DNA from: Archilochus colubris
Taxonomy: Eukaryota; Chordata; Aves; Apodiformes; Trochilidae
Assembly (NCBI GenBank): GCA_023079485.1
Contig: CM041084.1
Span: 104,786,467 to 104,850,466 of the forward strand
Length of the DNA: 64,000 nt
Direction: 5' to 3'
The translations under genes were made by a program, and so were the position numbers. The notes under the pieces were generated by a model. That model was not told where the DNA came from, ran no database searches, and saw nothing but the letters and a program-made list of their open reading frames with translations. The first letter of the stretch is position 1; each line of letters opens with the position of its first letter. Shown here in pieces: positions 25,701-39,379 of the stretch.

Positions 25701-27944
25701 TCCCAAGCACACTGCATTTTGATATTAACAACCAGGGCTGTGGCACTTTGGCAGGTTCAGGGAGGGACAGATCTTTCTTTTCCTTGCAGTTGACACATTT
25801 CTTGCTCAAGTACAGAGAAAATATACTGCCAGGTGAGTCAAGTATAGGGCTTGCCCAGAAAAGAGGAAAATTTAAGAGGGAAAAAAAAAATAGGTGTAGG
25901 GCAGCCAATAAATTGTCAATGAAGAGAGAAAGCAGGCAAAGAGAGCAGCTGGCTAGAGCCCAGCAGAAGAAAATCAGTGCCTGGGAGACCAGCTTTCTGT
26001 GCTACATTATTTCAAAAGCCAAGAAGCCACTGGAGTTCAAGGAGAGAAGAAGCTAGGCAACCAAGGTGACTTTTCATACTCGTGCTTATTTCTATTGCCT
26101 AAATTGTGGGAACTGCTGTGATGTGCCAGAGATACTTTGTTCCTCCCGTGAGGTGTCCCCTGGTGGTGTTTGGTGCCTTGGAAAGTGGGATCCCAGGCCA
26201 GCCAGACTCATTCAGTCAGCTAGACTGAAAGAATACAGTGTGCTGTGGGATTACAGCTGAGTGGCAAAAGGGAAATATAAATAGGGATAGAGTGTCAGAG
26301 AGAGAAAATTATTTCCCAGTGTACACAGGAAAAGAGTGGGAAAGAGGTGAAGTTGTGATGTTTTCTACTGACCACTGCTTCCTTGTAGAATTTGATTGTC
26401 CCAAGATATTTCCTGAATCACACAGGCTTGGTACCTGAGAGACAGCTCACATTGTATCTGGCGTTTCAGAGAGAACGTTTTCTCTTGTAAATATTTGATT
26501 TCCATTTGGAGCCTACAAGGAAGTCATGGATATAAGTCATCCCTTGACACTGGCTTGAGGTTCAAGTATGTGTTTCCTGCTAGAGGTGGAGACCTTTTTC
26601 ACTGGGCAGCTGGCAGAAACAAGAGATTTAGTGAACGTGCAGAGTTGTAGACTACTCTCCTAAGATCTACTGAATTTTGATTGATGGGACGAGACTTCCA
26701 CCTCTTTTTCACTAAGCTGTAGAGAGTCACAAATGTCCATTTGTGATATCAGGAACCTAATAGAGAAGGACCATTTCCCAAACAAGAGAAAAATAGCACA
26801 ATTTGCACAAAGACACATTAGCTAAAACCCAATCGATGTCTCTCGTGGCTGGTACAGCAAAGTGTGGGCTGATACACAGGGTTGTAATTCAGTGTCTCTG
26901 AGAAACAGCAGAAAGACCAGAGCAACTAAGGGAAGAGTCAGTGAGGTAAAACAAGACAGATGTAAGAGCACTAGTAATGTGGCCCTGAAACAAAACAGCT
27001 ACCTGGAGAGAAAGTTTGGGGACTGAACGCTGACTAAAAGAAGCCAGGAGCTGTAAAAAGTGGAACAGGCTCCTGTTGTCTGGCTCTCTGCCTGTGCTCT
27101 GGGAAGAAAGGCTTAATGCATTTCTGTAAAATAAAAGAAATGATATCCAAAATAGGAGATTGTCATAATTTTCCCACCCTAATGGAAGCAACCTATTGGA
27201 TTTGAGCTAGCCACTTGGGCAACAGCAGCTTTGGTCTGATAGATCAGCAGAGTCTCTGTGGTGGGTTTGTTATTGCTGCTGATTCAGTGCCCTTCAAATA
27301 CCTACCCCTTGTCATGGTAGTGCTCACTTCTCAAACTAGATTGTGGTGCCAGGTATGAGTTTGTAGGTCTTATTAACACAGAGGTAATGCTATTAGTTTT
27401 CAAGAGTGGGATTCTTTGATCTGATAATCATCACTCTCTGTTTCTTCATGCCACCTTTGCTGTAAATCTTTGCTACTGCATCCCCAAAATGCTGCTCCTG
27501 TTGGAATGGTAAGAGACAGGAGCCTCTTAATCAGACACTCCCTTTGCCTTCCCGAAGCCTGAGGTTTAGAACAACACCTCCCAGTAAATTTCATTTTAGA
27601 AGAATGAAACATGTTAATGTTTTGCCTTCTTCTTGCTGAGATTTTTCTTTTGTTTGAATGGGGATGTAGTACCTCCCAGGTGTAAAATCAGATGCTTGCA
27701 AGGAACCAGTGCATGCAACTTGCCTGATTATAAATCTGTGCTAAACAGATCATGTCACGATAAAATTCTATGGAACTCATAAAAATATGTAAGCATAGTT
27801 AGCCACTAACATGTCAAAGATGTTTAGAAGGGGTTGAGACTTAGGGAGAAGCCCCAGAGAATCAAATCTTCCATACCTTGAGATCCTCACACTGGTGAAA
27901 CTGTAAAATTATTATTATTTATTTAGCTTTGATTTTTCAACCCA

Positions 27945-27990
27945 TTGTCTCTCTCTCCCTCTTTCTCCCTTTCTTTCCCTCTCTTCCCAA
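27945..27990. repeat. Pyrimidine-rich tract
   Basis: A CT-rich stretch ('tctctctctccctctttctc' and onward), interrupted microsatellite-like sequence. Confidence 0.6.
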
Positions 27991-28423
27991 ATTTAAGATT
28001 CTTTATTCTGTTGTAAAAAGAATTGGATAATTACTGCCTCTGTAAGCATATAGGCAAAGGAGTAAATCTCGTATTTTGTGAAGTTCTGTACAGTCTGGAG
28101 ATCTTATGCAAAAAGTCTGGTATTTTACCTATATGTCTTGGTCTGCAGCTCCTTTTCATTATGGCCTTCAGTCCCCAATTTCCATACCAACAACTTCTCC
28201 TTCTGGACCAAAACCAGGTAAGCTCTCATGTGGCCTATTGGTCCCGTGTGCCACAAGCCACCCTGCACATGGTCAAAGCAAGACCTGAAATATTTACAGC
28301 CTAGTTGTGTGTTTCAGACTGCAAAAGAGCACCTCTGATGGGCCAGGCTGAAATCTTTGGAAGTCCATAACTGAGTCCTCTGCTGTGGAAGAACCTTATT
28401 CCTCAAAGTGCCTCTTCTCTCTT

Positions 28424-28447
28424 AAGTGCCCATCAAAGTGCCCATCA
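28424..28447. repeat. Perfect 12-bp tandem duplication
   Basis: 'aagtgcccatca' occurs twice head to tail (28424-28435 and 28436-28447). Confidence 0.85.
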
Positions 28448-30754
28448 ATGCTGCCAAACTTTTCTGTGCCCCTTGCAGGCAAAGGGATTATGAGGTCTAG
28501 AACTCTCTCTGATTTGGAGCAATGGGAAGAGGGAGGCTGAGCATGGATAGTTAGGTTGGCAGTGCCCTCAGGGCCCTGAGAGCAAGTGTCAAAAGAACAG
28601 ATCAATGCCCATTAAATTTAATGAGCAATTCAAGAAGTCATAAATTTAAGCCTTTACTTTCTTCGAATAGCTAATTACCAGCAAGGCCCCAAATTGGCTT
28701 TGCTAATTTGGGGTGCTGGTACCTCCACCTCGTTTTCTTGTGGAAGCTGCTGCAGCTAAGTGAGAAGGAGCTTGTTCCCGGGCTCAGTACGGTTCTGAAT
28801 TCCACAGAAGGCAGAGGAAGAACTGCAAGATCAGCCTGGTGCATGTCTTCATTAGGAGAGTTCAATGAAACACAGCCATGGTGCTAGTAACACATATCTG
28901 ACATCACTTTCTGCTGTAGACGACTCATTGCTTCCTGTACGATAACTGGAGCACTGGAAAAGTACATATTAGAGCAAGATGTGAAATCTAGCATTTCTGT
29001 TAAGGCTAGAAAAATTCTGGCTGAGCTGCAGCAAGAAAACAGGTTGTTAAATGCCAGCTGAGGCAGAAGGTTTTGTCTCATTGGAACTCTACTTATTCCA
29101 TGCTTGAACAGCTCTTGCAGCAGCAGGAACCTGAGTAAATCTAAAGACAGGCTTAGTAGATATTAAGCTGGCATTCATTTATTGGGATTCATTTTGGCTA
29201 CTTTTCCTATTTCTCTCCAGGAAGCCTCGTTGGTGGCAGGTGGGATTTAAGAGAGCTGTGTTTCTGATACCTGCATCACTTACATATTGTCTTATCTAAA
29301 AAATTAAAAGGGACACTTATTCACTAGCACTAGAAAAGGCAGGGCTTTTGGAACAAATTTGGACTTCTTTTTATTATTATTATTTTTATACACTGAAGTA
29401 ATGCTATTTTTGATTCCTATATCACAGAGGAAAATGCAACCCTGGGATGAATCTATTGGTCCCTGGAAGGCAATTCCTGTAAACAAATTAATACAACTCA
29501 GGCCTGCCTCTTCTACATTTTGTTCCTTTTCTTGTGCAGCCTATTGATTGATTTACCTCAGGGAAGAGATTCCTCTGACTCAGATACTAAGTAAGTTCTT
29601 AAGGAAAATATCAGCTTTAAAAAGGGAGCAGAAGAAAGAGCAGCAGTTGCAAAAATTGCTAATCTTTCATTTGCAGGAGCCACTGAACATCTGGATAGTA
29701 TGAAGCTCCTTTAACCCCCTGAGTGCAGAAAGAATTAGCACCAAAGGGCAGCCCATGCTAATTCAGTGCCATTAAACTTGTATAAGCCAGAAGAATGTGA
29801 TATTATACTTCCATAGGGCCATATGGATACCACTTTGCACTTTGTATCCATCAGAGGGACTAGCAAAACTAGTTCAGTACTGTACAGTATGGCTTTTAGA
29901 AAGACAAAATAGCCCCTGTGCAATATTACACAATATAACACAAGTCTGTCATATCACATTTTGGAACCAACCTACCCTTTTTTATTATAGGTGGAAAGCT
30001 TGTCTGCTGAGATGTAACTTCAGAGCCTCCATGTTCAGAAGAGCAGAAGACTAAATATTGCAATAAAAACAGAGGCTTGTTGGGTTTTATGATTTGGAAC
30101 ACTAATTTTTTAAAATAAATCTGTTATTTTATTAATTCTGTTGACCAGAGACTTTGTTTTCAGACAAGTCTTTGTCTTATGTCTCCAGAATTACAATATG
30201 ACTTCCTGCTAGTTTTGTTTCTCCCTTCATCCACTTTTGTCCATAACAGAGGGGAAACTGTAGCACTTCCCTTTGAGCCCCCTTCACAGCTTTCATGTTA
30301 CCTTCAGGTAAGCCCTGTTTTAGTTCTTTCTATACCATCTCTCTCAAAGGCAAAAAGGAAATAGGCTGTGCTTTGCTTTCAAAGTCAACATTATCTGTAC
30401 TCAACAGTAACAATACATGGGACATTGTAGAGTGACTTTCATATGTAGATGTGAAACTTCTGCAAAAAAGACAGAGAAATTATTTTTAGGCAGTTTGTCA
30501 CAAAGGGCAGGCATGCACAGAAGTTAAGGCTTAGATTTTCAAACCTAGCCCCCCCCACCAGGGCCTGACAGCTGAGATGCACAGCCCTGAGTAGCTCCTT
30601 TGCTATGAGTTAGCATCAATGTCTTCCACTGGAGTTATTTTGCCCCTACATAGGTGTAGCTTATATATGAATAATTCCTAGCATCTTACCTTTCAAATGA
30701 CCTGTAGGATCAGTCAGCATACACTATACATCCGCCAATATAGGGATGTGTTTT

Positions 30755-30825
30755 GGGATATGTATATATATAAATGTGTATATCTGTATATTAGGTTATA
30801 TATTTAAATATATATATTTAAGTTT
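30755..30825. repeat. AT-rich alternating tract
   Basis: Successive 'tatata' blocks, including a self-complementary 'atatatttaaatatat' core. It is low-complexity DNA that could form a cruciform or simply be a decayed AT microsatellite. Confidence 0.6.
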
Positions 30826-31129
30826 TCATGCATTAGGAAAATGAAGTGGGATTATAAATCATACTTCAAACACAATGAACCAGAGGGGAACACTCAAAAA
30901 CCCCTGCTCCCAACTTCATGTAATTTTTCAAAATCTTTATCCTCCTTCTCTCTATAGGAAGCCTTCCCACTGAAACTCTGACTGCATGGGAAGAAAGTCT
31001 TTGCATAACTCTTCAGAGACTCCAGGATTGCCAAGCCCCAGCTTTTGGGGTTCCCTGGAGCTGGGGGTTTAGGTAAGGACTCCACACTTGGGTTGAGCCT
31101 CAGGATGTGCTTGTTTTCTCTCCTGCAGT

Positions 31130-31260
31130 GGTGAGTCAGATCGGATCCGATTCGCAGGCTCAGCCTCCCGCCGGGCAGTAAAAACACCGCTCTCCTTTTG
31201 GGTATAGTTTCCAGCTCCAAAATAAACACTGAGAGCGGCCAAACTATGGTCAAAAAACAT
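31130..31260. promoter_or_regulatory. CpG-bearing patch with AP-1 site and palindrome, candidate regulatory element
   Basis: A consensus AP-1 heptamer (tgagtca, 31132-31138) is followed at once by a perfect 12-bp palindrome (atcggatccgat, 31140-31151). Several CpG dinucleotides then follow (ttcgc, cccgccggg, accgc, agcgg) within about 120 bp. The surrounding DNA is CpG-poor, so the retained CpGs stand out. This could be an enhancer, an old promoter or chance; no transcript start can be assigned. Confidence 0.25.
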
Positions 31261-31616
31261 CTAGAATGAGCACACTGGGTCGCAAAGGGGATGTCAGGAG
31301 GCTGTCGCTTCAGACAGTGCACCCTGCCGAAACTTCTCACATGACCTTCAGCATACAGACAGGTCTCTGCTCCCATCAAACCCAGGAGAAATGTTTGTAC
31401 ATTCCAGTTAATTGCAAAGCTTGGCAACGAAGCAGCAGAAAATGACTGCGAAGCACAAAAACATCACAGAGCTGTAGAGTGGCCTGCAAGCTGCACAGGG
31501 TTAGGGGGTTGGAATTCAACACATCCAGGATCAATTCAGAAACCCCCCCCCAAATTAGACCAACCCCACCCTCTGAATTATACTGCAAAAAATCCTTGAG
31601 TGGGCTGCAAATGCTA

Positions 31617-31633
31617 TTTTTTTTTTTTTTTTT
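31617..31633. repeat. T17 homopolymer
   Basis: An uninterrupted run of 17 T, recorded as a simple repeat. Confidence 0.9.
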
Positions 31634-34600
31634 AAGGGTAAATGGGCCTGAAGAGTACAACCTCATTTCTTCCCCTGAATTGTTTGTGTGCATTGTCAGA
31701 TTTGCCATACAGCCCTGCCCTCCAAAGCTGTTTAAACCTTGTTGTTGTAGCATGAAAGGTAATTCACAGATCCCAGGGGAAAGGCATGTGACTCCTTTGG
31801 CAGAGGGGTAATCAAAAACCATCCGTCACTTTGGAGCTTCTGGGCTACACCTCCCATCCTGGGAGGCTCCTAGAACAGGCTATGCTGTGTTAATGATCAT
31901 ATCAAGGTGATTGCATTGCAAAGGCCAAATGCCTTGTTTTGAGCTATGTTTCTCTGAGGTGAGTATCCAGCTGAGATACTCAGTCCCACAAGAATTCGTT
32001 CCCAGAGCAGCTTACAGGGTAAACTGGAAGAGAAGTCTTTTTGGTCCTGGTATGCAAAGCAGATGCCTCTTTTTTTGTCCATAGGCTGCAGAGAACTCAG
32101 TGATTTCTTTAACAGTGAAGGGGACTTGACATGTAAACCACAATGGGCTGCTTTTTTTGAGTGAATGCTCCATGGACTTAATCAGACTCTAGGTTTGTCC
32201 ATAACAAGTTCAATAGTTGCTATTTGCTCTTAGATCCTTAGCTTCATTAAATGTAAAAGTTTCAGCTTTTGCCAGCAGTTAGTTGTGCCTAGATCTATAA
32301 AGGCTGTGCTGTCTCTCCAAGAAGAGACATAAAACTGAGCTCTCAACCATCTGTGGTCATTAAGGATCCCATGGCATGCTTCAAAAGGTGAAGGTGGTAG
32401 CTTCCGTCTCAGGACCAAATTCTAGTCTGAGTAACTAATTCTTTCCATCCTAAAATTCACCCATATCTTTTAATATGAGGTGCAGTGTTTTTATTCAGTG
32501 TTCATAATATAGTGGTGGACTGCTATCTGGTTGCCACATTCTATCTCAGAAATTATAGCATTAGAGCAGTGGATTAAATGAAGTGTGCAACTACACATGT
32601 TCATCCTGTTGGTCACAACATGACACAGACTGAGCCTGTCTCAGCACAATAACGTTCACACATGCATTCACAAAACACACGTCCACTCAGAATTGCAAGG
32701 TTTTAATTTTTACTTACTTATGAAAACAGAAATCTGGCATTTTACAGATTCTGAGCCTTTGCTGGTCAGTAGAGAGGCAAATCCCACTGGAAAAGAGATA
32801 ATGTTGGCTGCAAAAGGAGAGTCATTCCTTCCCTGTCTGGAATCTAAAAACAGTGTGTAAAAGCAGAATAAATTATCTACCATTACCTCAGTGAAGTGTT
32901 TTTAATTTACTGCCCTGCTGGATGCAGAACATATACATGACAAAAATAAGAAGGACTGTAGTTGTCTTGAATGTGCTTTGTGTCCCATAATGCAATACAC
33001 TGCACATTCAACATCCTGCCATAATGTTTTGGTTGACTTTTTTGGAATTCTGCTAAAAAGGGAATACATTTATCCCCAAGATACCTGCTATTCCAAATCA
33101 GTGAACCCATCTGGCTGGTCTGTGTGTCACTGTTGAGGTTCTGTTCTGAGCAGAGCTGAAAGATTGTGCTGTTGGTTTATTTCAGGATATTTTGCAACTA
33201 TTCAGGTAATCTCTACAAGTTCTTAGTCTATAGAGAACTTCGGCTGGCTCAGCTCTACATATCATTTATCTGTGCCAAATACCCAAAACAGAAGGGGAGC
33301 CCATGGAAAAATGAGGGGCAAAGTATACACCACAGATTGCAAAGTACACGGAGAGTCCACTTGATTAAATGCATTATATTATTTGCAGTTCCATTTCGTT
33401 TTAACTCAGAAAGATAGAATGGAAGATGTACTAATTGTAGCAGAGCATGGAAGAAACCTGGACATTGCACAGAGTGCAGACCTCTCAATAAAAATCTACT
33501 GAAGCTGGAAGGTCAGTGCCTGCTTTTCCATCTGCTTTTGTGCAGACTGGAACTGTAGGTCTAACCACTGGAAACAATTTTTCTATAAACTTCAGTTATT
33601 CGTAATACAATAATTCTTCGTATGGGCTATAAACATTTGGTTCCCCTCTCTTCCAAGTTGCAAGACTGAAGTGAAACTTGGCAGTTTTCTGTTTGTTGAA
33701 ATAAAAGGCCCTAAGTCAGATTCTGATCTCCTATTGGCCTTACACCTGTGAACTGACTTTGATGGAGTAATTTTTCACTTACTCCAGCATAAGCAATAAC
33801 AGAATCAGCCCCTGCATATGCTTTTTATCTAAAGCTGTGTTCCAGATGTGTTTATGTAAGCTGTTTTCAATAAAATGTGTGCATTTTAAAATGTAAATGG
33901 ATTTTTCTTTAATTATAGCCATATGAACTGTTATTAAATTTTCATTTTAAAAAGTGCAGATATAGCTAGGGCAGTCATACTGAAGTGTCACATTGGGTTC
34001 ACTGGACCAGTGCAGCATTCACAGAGCACCCAGGCAAATGCATGACTCTGAAAGGGAAAAAACATGAGATAGCATCTTTGGGCATCAAGGTATGTGAGAC
34101 CATTCCTTGAAAAACTCTGCCTTCTTGATTTTCCTGACACTAGAGCGTGTCTCATCCCATTATTTGCTCCCTCTTTTTTTCAAGGGGAGGAAAAATAAAG
34201 TGCAAGAGTGGTTCAGCACATTCCTTCAAGATGGGTGATCACTATTACTGGGTTCTTTTTTTTCTGTCTTTGCTGCAAGTTAGAAGTAGTGCTCAGCTTC
34301 TTCACAGATTCATCTTGTGACTGGATGCCTTGAAACAAACAAGCCCTCAAAATCAGAGTTACAGGGCTGGATTTGTCTGTAAGGAGAATCTGTGCATATC
34401 TGAGGGGCAATATCTGAAACAAGCATCTTTCTCCCCCCTACCTTCCCCCTCTCTGCTGCTGTACCACACGCTGAGGCTCCGGGAAGGAAAGGTCAGGCTG
34501 CTGCTGCCCCCAGAGCAGCCAACAGCTTTGTGCACAGTATCAGCAGCACTGCCTGAGGGGATGAGACCTCCCTGACTCTCCTGCCCATTCCTGGGGGCCC

Positions 34601-34735
34601 CTGTACCCCCCACAGCCTTTTGTGCCTCTCTACACCAAGGAGCTGGTTCCCAGCCCAGGCTGGGGGGTTGATTTTTCTCAACAACAGGAAAGTAGGGGCA
34701 AATAAAAAAAAGTTTTGATTGATGGATTTTCCATT

Positions 34736-34748
34736 AAAAAAAAAAAAA
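34736..34748. repeat. A13 homopolymer
   Basis: An uninterrupted run of 13 A, recorded as a simple repeat. Confidence 0.9.
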
Positions 34749-36884
34749 GACAATAGATTTGTTGGTGAGTAAATGTTTAAGAGAAAGATGTCAGTTTTAA
34801 TGGAGATTTTTGTGTGAACTTTCTGGTAAAAGAAAATTCACTGTAATAACTACTTCTAGTTTTCACATCCACGGCTTCATGAAAGATGTGCCTGGTATAA
34901 TTAGGACTGCTTATGTTTTTCCTTAGCACATTTTGACATCAGAAAATGGAAGGTTTTCCACTACTGTTTCAGGAGAATTTTTTAACTTATTATCTTATGT
35001 GTGTGTTCTCTTTGTCTATTTGGAATAAGTATATCCAAGTGCAGAGATATCCTCTGACAGTGAATTTTGTCAGTCAAACTTGATTGCAGTTAGAAGTTCA
35101 GCTGGGCTTCTGTGATATAGAGACACTCTCTTCCTTGGACAATTGGAGAACCCAGGCTGTGCTTCTCTCCTACCTTGTTCTTCCCTTACCCTTTATTTTC
35201 CATGTTCTGGGCATATTGGATATTTATGTTTGACCTGTGTCTTCTTCAGAACACAGCTGCCAAGCAATGGAGAAGTTCAGTCATATCAGACTTCAACAGT
35301 TTAAGAATGTTTTGTCTCCTGGGCTCAGCTATTAGGGGTCTCCTAGGTCATACTCAGCTGTGTTGCATTAATGTATGTAAAAGGAAGGATGCTCACACAG
35401 AACAACAGCACTGCCCAGGGTGCTTCTGTGTTTTCTGGGGAAGGGAAGGGTTTGGTAAACAGAGAAAATAAATATTCCTGAAGGGGGAGAATGGCTTTCT
35501 GCACCTCGGGGCTGAGGGGCTCAGGCTTTCCCCAGGCCTTCCTGGGACTCCAGGCGTGAATGCTTGGTTTGGCTTCAACTGTGGTGTGTTATGAAGATGT
35601 GAAAAGGGAGCTGGACATCTGACCTGCCCCATCTGCATTTTTATTTAATTTTTAATTTTTAAAATTTAATAAAACCCCATGTGATTACAGTTGGAAAAAA
35701 AAATTCCATTAATGTTCCCAAAATGATTCATATCTAAACCAAAATGTTTATTAGCCTCCCATCCCCCATGTCTAGTGAAAAATAAGAAATATTTTCCCAT
35801 TCAATCAGTGAAAATCATTAAGTAAGTTATTACAACATCAACTAAAACCATGTACATTTTCTTATTTTTCTGAGGATTAGCAAACAAAGTTTACATATCA
35901 ATGTCTTGATATGCATCAGGGAAGAAAGGGTGGGGCATGTGAATGAGAAACCTAACCAGAGATTCTTTCGTATTTTTATAGATTTTAAATATAGGAAGGT
36001 GTTTCTGTCTGGAGACCATATGTTCAGTTATTTTTTTAACAATCTGTACATATGAAAAAAAAAATAAAATACAAGTGGTATGGACTGTTACAGTGTGGGC
36101 TCCACTAGAGTCCTGGTGAGGTGATGTAGATATGAAGATATGTCCAGATGAAAAATCCTTTTCCCCCAGGAGCCTATTCCTTTATTTTGCTCTTATCCAA
36201 ACAGCACCATTTCCACAAAGTCCTGGACTGCTTTTTTTGGGAAGAAGCAGCAGCAGAGAGGAATTGGCATCAAAGGGCTTTGCAATGTCCGTCTGGCTGA
36301 TGGGTATGGTGTGAAAGGCTTGTGGGCAATTTAATGGCACTGGTGTTGCAGAGATGCCAAAGCTTTGTAGCAGCAGACAGGATCTGTCCTTCAGCCCCAG
36401 AAACTCGAGGGCTGAGTGTGGGAGGGGTTCTCTGCATCTGCTGCACTACCAGGGTTTAATGCATACAGCAGGGCAGTTTTAATTTCATCCAGCCTAGACA
36501 GTGATCAGTTTGCTATGGAAACAATATCCCTAGAACAAAATGGCAGTCCCAGATGCAGGAAAAATGAGGCAGCCACCTTTGAAGTCATCCTCAAACCTGC
36601 CCCATAAACAGCCTGTCTGGAGACACAGTAAGTTGTCAGGTTCATCTTCCTTCCACCTCTCGGGGAGTTGTGTGTCATCACCTCTGCAGTCTGCCTGAAC
36701 CCCAACGAGGGCTCCTGAGTCTGCGTGTGCCACGTTGCAGTGCTGCTGCCAAAACACAGGACCAGCTGGTTTATTCATTTTGCACAGTGCAAAAATGTTA
36801 TTAAACTGCACCATACAGATAAGTACTAGAAAAATTGCTAGGGGGTTTTTTTTTTTGGTATTTTTTTTCACATAAAATTAGCCA

Positions 36885-37250
36885 ATTTGCTGGTGTATGT
36901 AATTGTAAAGAATGCGAAGCATCCCATTCAAGTGATTAACCTCTTAGTTAATAAAAGCAACAATTGCGTGTGTATAAATAATATAATAAAAGGAACATTC
37001 ATATCAAAGTAATATAGCTCATACTATCCTTTTTCTCTCCTTAATTAGTAAATAATTCATCAAATTTTGCAATGAATTGTGCTCCCTCCCACATTTCTTC
37101 ATCCAATTATCATGAAATAGGAAAGCAGGAGTCTTCCTTCTTTGAAAAGGATGTGATAATGAAATTGTTCAATAGCTCTTCTCAGCCCTTTGCTAGTCTA
37201 AATTAGTACTTCCTTGGGCACACCAATTCTTTTGTTCCTTTCATTCCTGA
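36885..37250. promoter_or_regulatory. Candidate enhancer-like motif cluster
   Basis: The left part packs an NKX-like site joined to a homeodomain core (caagtgattaa, 36929-36939), an HNF1/homeodomain-like half site (ttagttaat, 36944-36952) and a SOX-type site (aacaattg, 36959-36966) into 40 bp. More ATTA cores follow to about 37210. The arrangement resembles conserved non-coding enhancers. AT-richness makes chance matches likely, so confidence is low. Confidence 0.2.
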
Positions 37251-37258
37251 TTCATTAC

Positions 37259-37275
37259 TTTTTTTTTTTTTTTTT
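37259..37275. repeat. T17 homopolymer
   Basis: An uninterrupted run of 17 T, recorded as a simple repeat. Confidence 0.9.
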
Positions 37276-37825
37276 AATTGAAGATATCTCCTATGTTAAA
37301 TGTCATTTTACACTGGTGCAGTTTAGAAGTTTGTTCATCATGGCTTATTTTCAGCAGACACAAGTGAAATTAATTCTACCTTGCAGATGAATGGCAGTGC
37401 TTGGTTGCCAGTGATTCTTCATGCTTTAGACTGTGTCACGCAAACAAAATTAAAAGAATGATACCAAATACAAGATGCAAATTAAGATGCATAAGCAAGC
37501 ACTCTTAAGATCTCATATCCAGAACTCAGGCTGTCCTTGAATCAATATCATGTTTAAATAAGTTTCTTTGTTAGCTGATCAAATCACGTTTCTTCCACGG
37601 GATCTTTGCTGTGTTCAGTGCCCAAAATAATGAACAATTATCCAGGGTTGTTTTTTAGCTATTTGATGTGTGGCTGAGTGCTGTAGGTACCTCAGAGCAT
37701 TCAAATCCTTTCTGAAGACAGAATTCCTCATCTCCTTGTAAACGTGTTTATGGTACTCCTCATTGCAGTACTGGATGGCCTCACACAACACCAAACTTAT
37801 TTTCACAATCCAGACATAGAATAAG

Positions 37826-38665
37826 GAATTATAGAATCAGAGAATGGTTTGGGTTGGAAGGGACCTTAAAGATCATCTAGTTCCAAACCCTGTGGATGGT
37901 CAGAGACACCTCCCACCAGATCAGGTTGCTCAGAGCCCCATCCAACCTGGCCGTGAACACTTTCTGGTGGAGGGGCAGCCCCCGCTTCTTTGAGCAACCT
38001 GTGCCAGTTGCTCACCACCACCCTCACAGGAAAGAATTTATTCCTAATGTCTAACCTAAATCTCCTCTCTTCAAATTTTAAACCATTTCCCCTCGTCCTC
38101 TCACTAGACACCTGTATAAAATTCCCTACCCCAGCTTTCTTGTAGGCCCCCTTCGGATATTGGAAAGTTGATTTAAAGTCACCTCAGAGCCTCCTTTTCT
38201 CCAGGCTGAACAACCCCAGTGTCCTCATCCTGTCTTCACAGGGGAGGTGCTCCAGCCCTCTGATCATTTTAGTGGCTCTCCTTTGGACACGTTCCAGGAG
38301 GTCTGTGTCCTCCTTATGCTGTGGATCCCAGACCTGGACACAGCACTCCAGGGTGATTCTTTTGATGCAGCCCAGGGCCCCGTTGGTTCCTGAGCTGCAA
38401 GTGCACACTGATGGCTCCTGTTGAGCTTCTGCTCTACCACCACCCCCAAGTCCTTCTCCTCAGGGCTGCCCTCAATCCTTTCTCCTCCCAACCTGTATTT
38501 GTGCATGGGATTGTCTTGACCCAGGTGCAGAACCTTGCTCTGGGCCTTCTTGAATTTCATGCAGTTTACATGAGCCCACTTCTCAAGCCTGCCAGGGTCC
38601 TTCTGGATGCCATCCCTGCCCTCCAGCACCTTGACTTCACCACCAGCTTGGTGTCTCTGTTCCAC
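37826..38665 (-). mobile_element. CR1 LINE, 5'-truncated, minus strand
   Basis: The plus-strand text 'ggtttgggttggaagggacc' just inside 37826 is the reverse complement of the avian CR1 3' end, with the degenerate terminal 'attctatg' repeats beyond it. Read on the minus strand, the copy encodes the C-terminal third of the CR1 reverse transcriptase. Recognisable pieces are 'LEKWAHVN', '[11 protein letters not shown]', '[20 protein letters not shown]', '[11 protein letters not shown]' and 'RFRLDI'. These fall in different frames (38665-38264, 38408-38184 and 38111-37866), so at least one frameshift separates the middle and last parts, and the protein is dead. The 5' break lies just after the region that would follow the YADD catalytic box, so the catalytic palm is absent. 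5' truncation is usual for CR1 because of incomplete target-primed reverse transcription. Confidence 0.93.
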
Positions 38666-39379
38666 TCTTCATGTAGCTGACAATGAGCATTGTCAGTGTT
38701 TTATGAATGGAGAACAAAAGCACACAGTGACAGAGACCTGGAGTATTCAAGAATTTCATGTCCTGAATTTGAGGCATCAAGAATCTGAGTTTTCTGAACA
38801 ATCAATGTGTCTTTGTGTATATGGAAACATTCTATATGCAGTGTATGTGAATATGTACTCATGTATTATACAAAGCAAAGCATCTGTCCAAAGAACTGCT
38901 GTGTCCTTGACAGGTCTGAGTTCTCTGATATTCCCAACAGGACAGGAAAACAAATTTCTCAGGAGACCAGCCATGGCCGGACAGAAAGGGACAGTTTTTC
39001 TACCACCTACTGCCCACAGAAACCAACTGTCCTTCACCACCTTCCTAACCCCAACTCACCTCTAGATGCAGCTACACCACCAGCTCTACACTGGAACAAT
39101 GCAGAGGAACATAAATCAAAGATTCTATCTGACTATGGTAACAAAAACCACATAGAACTCTTGTGTTTCATAGCTCTCAGTTATCAAATTGTTGAATAAA
39201 ATGGTTTTTTTGATGTTTTTCCATTGCTGTTTTTTTAATATTTTCAAATTTCACTGCACATACATGACCAGAAATAGGTCTAGGACAGTTCAGCTTGGTG
39301 CATGGGGTTGGCTGTTACAACTTGTACTAAACTGCCCAAAGAAAATTAAAAAAACAAACTAAAAAAAAGCAAATCAAGG

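Larger units (their letters stand above)
19759..37825. other. Unassigned AT-rich DNA, no gene recognised
   Basis: About 18 kb without a recognisable gene. Notable structure is listed separately: a 12-bp duplication near 28424, an AT-alternating tract at 30755-30825, a CpG-bearing patch at 31130-31260, T or A runs at 31617, 34736 and 37259, and a motif cluster at 36885-37250. The longest open frame (30894-31427, minus) starts at a TTG, shows no domain, and is not annotated as a gene. Confidence 0.55.

Noticed and set aside
25483..25908. 141-codon minus-strand frame
   Set aside because: No domain, no start context and no splice signals. It is open on other frames too.
30894..31427. 177-codon open frame on the minus strand
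   Set aside because: TTG start, no recognisable domain, and it overlaps the CpG-bearing patch on base composition grounds. Not supported as a gene.
31376..31822. 148-codon minus-strand frame crossing a T17 run
   Set aside because: It runs through the homopolymer as poly-Lys, typical of a chance frame.
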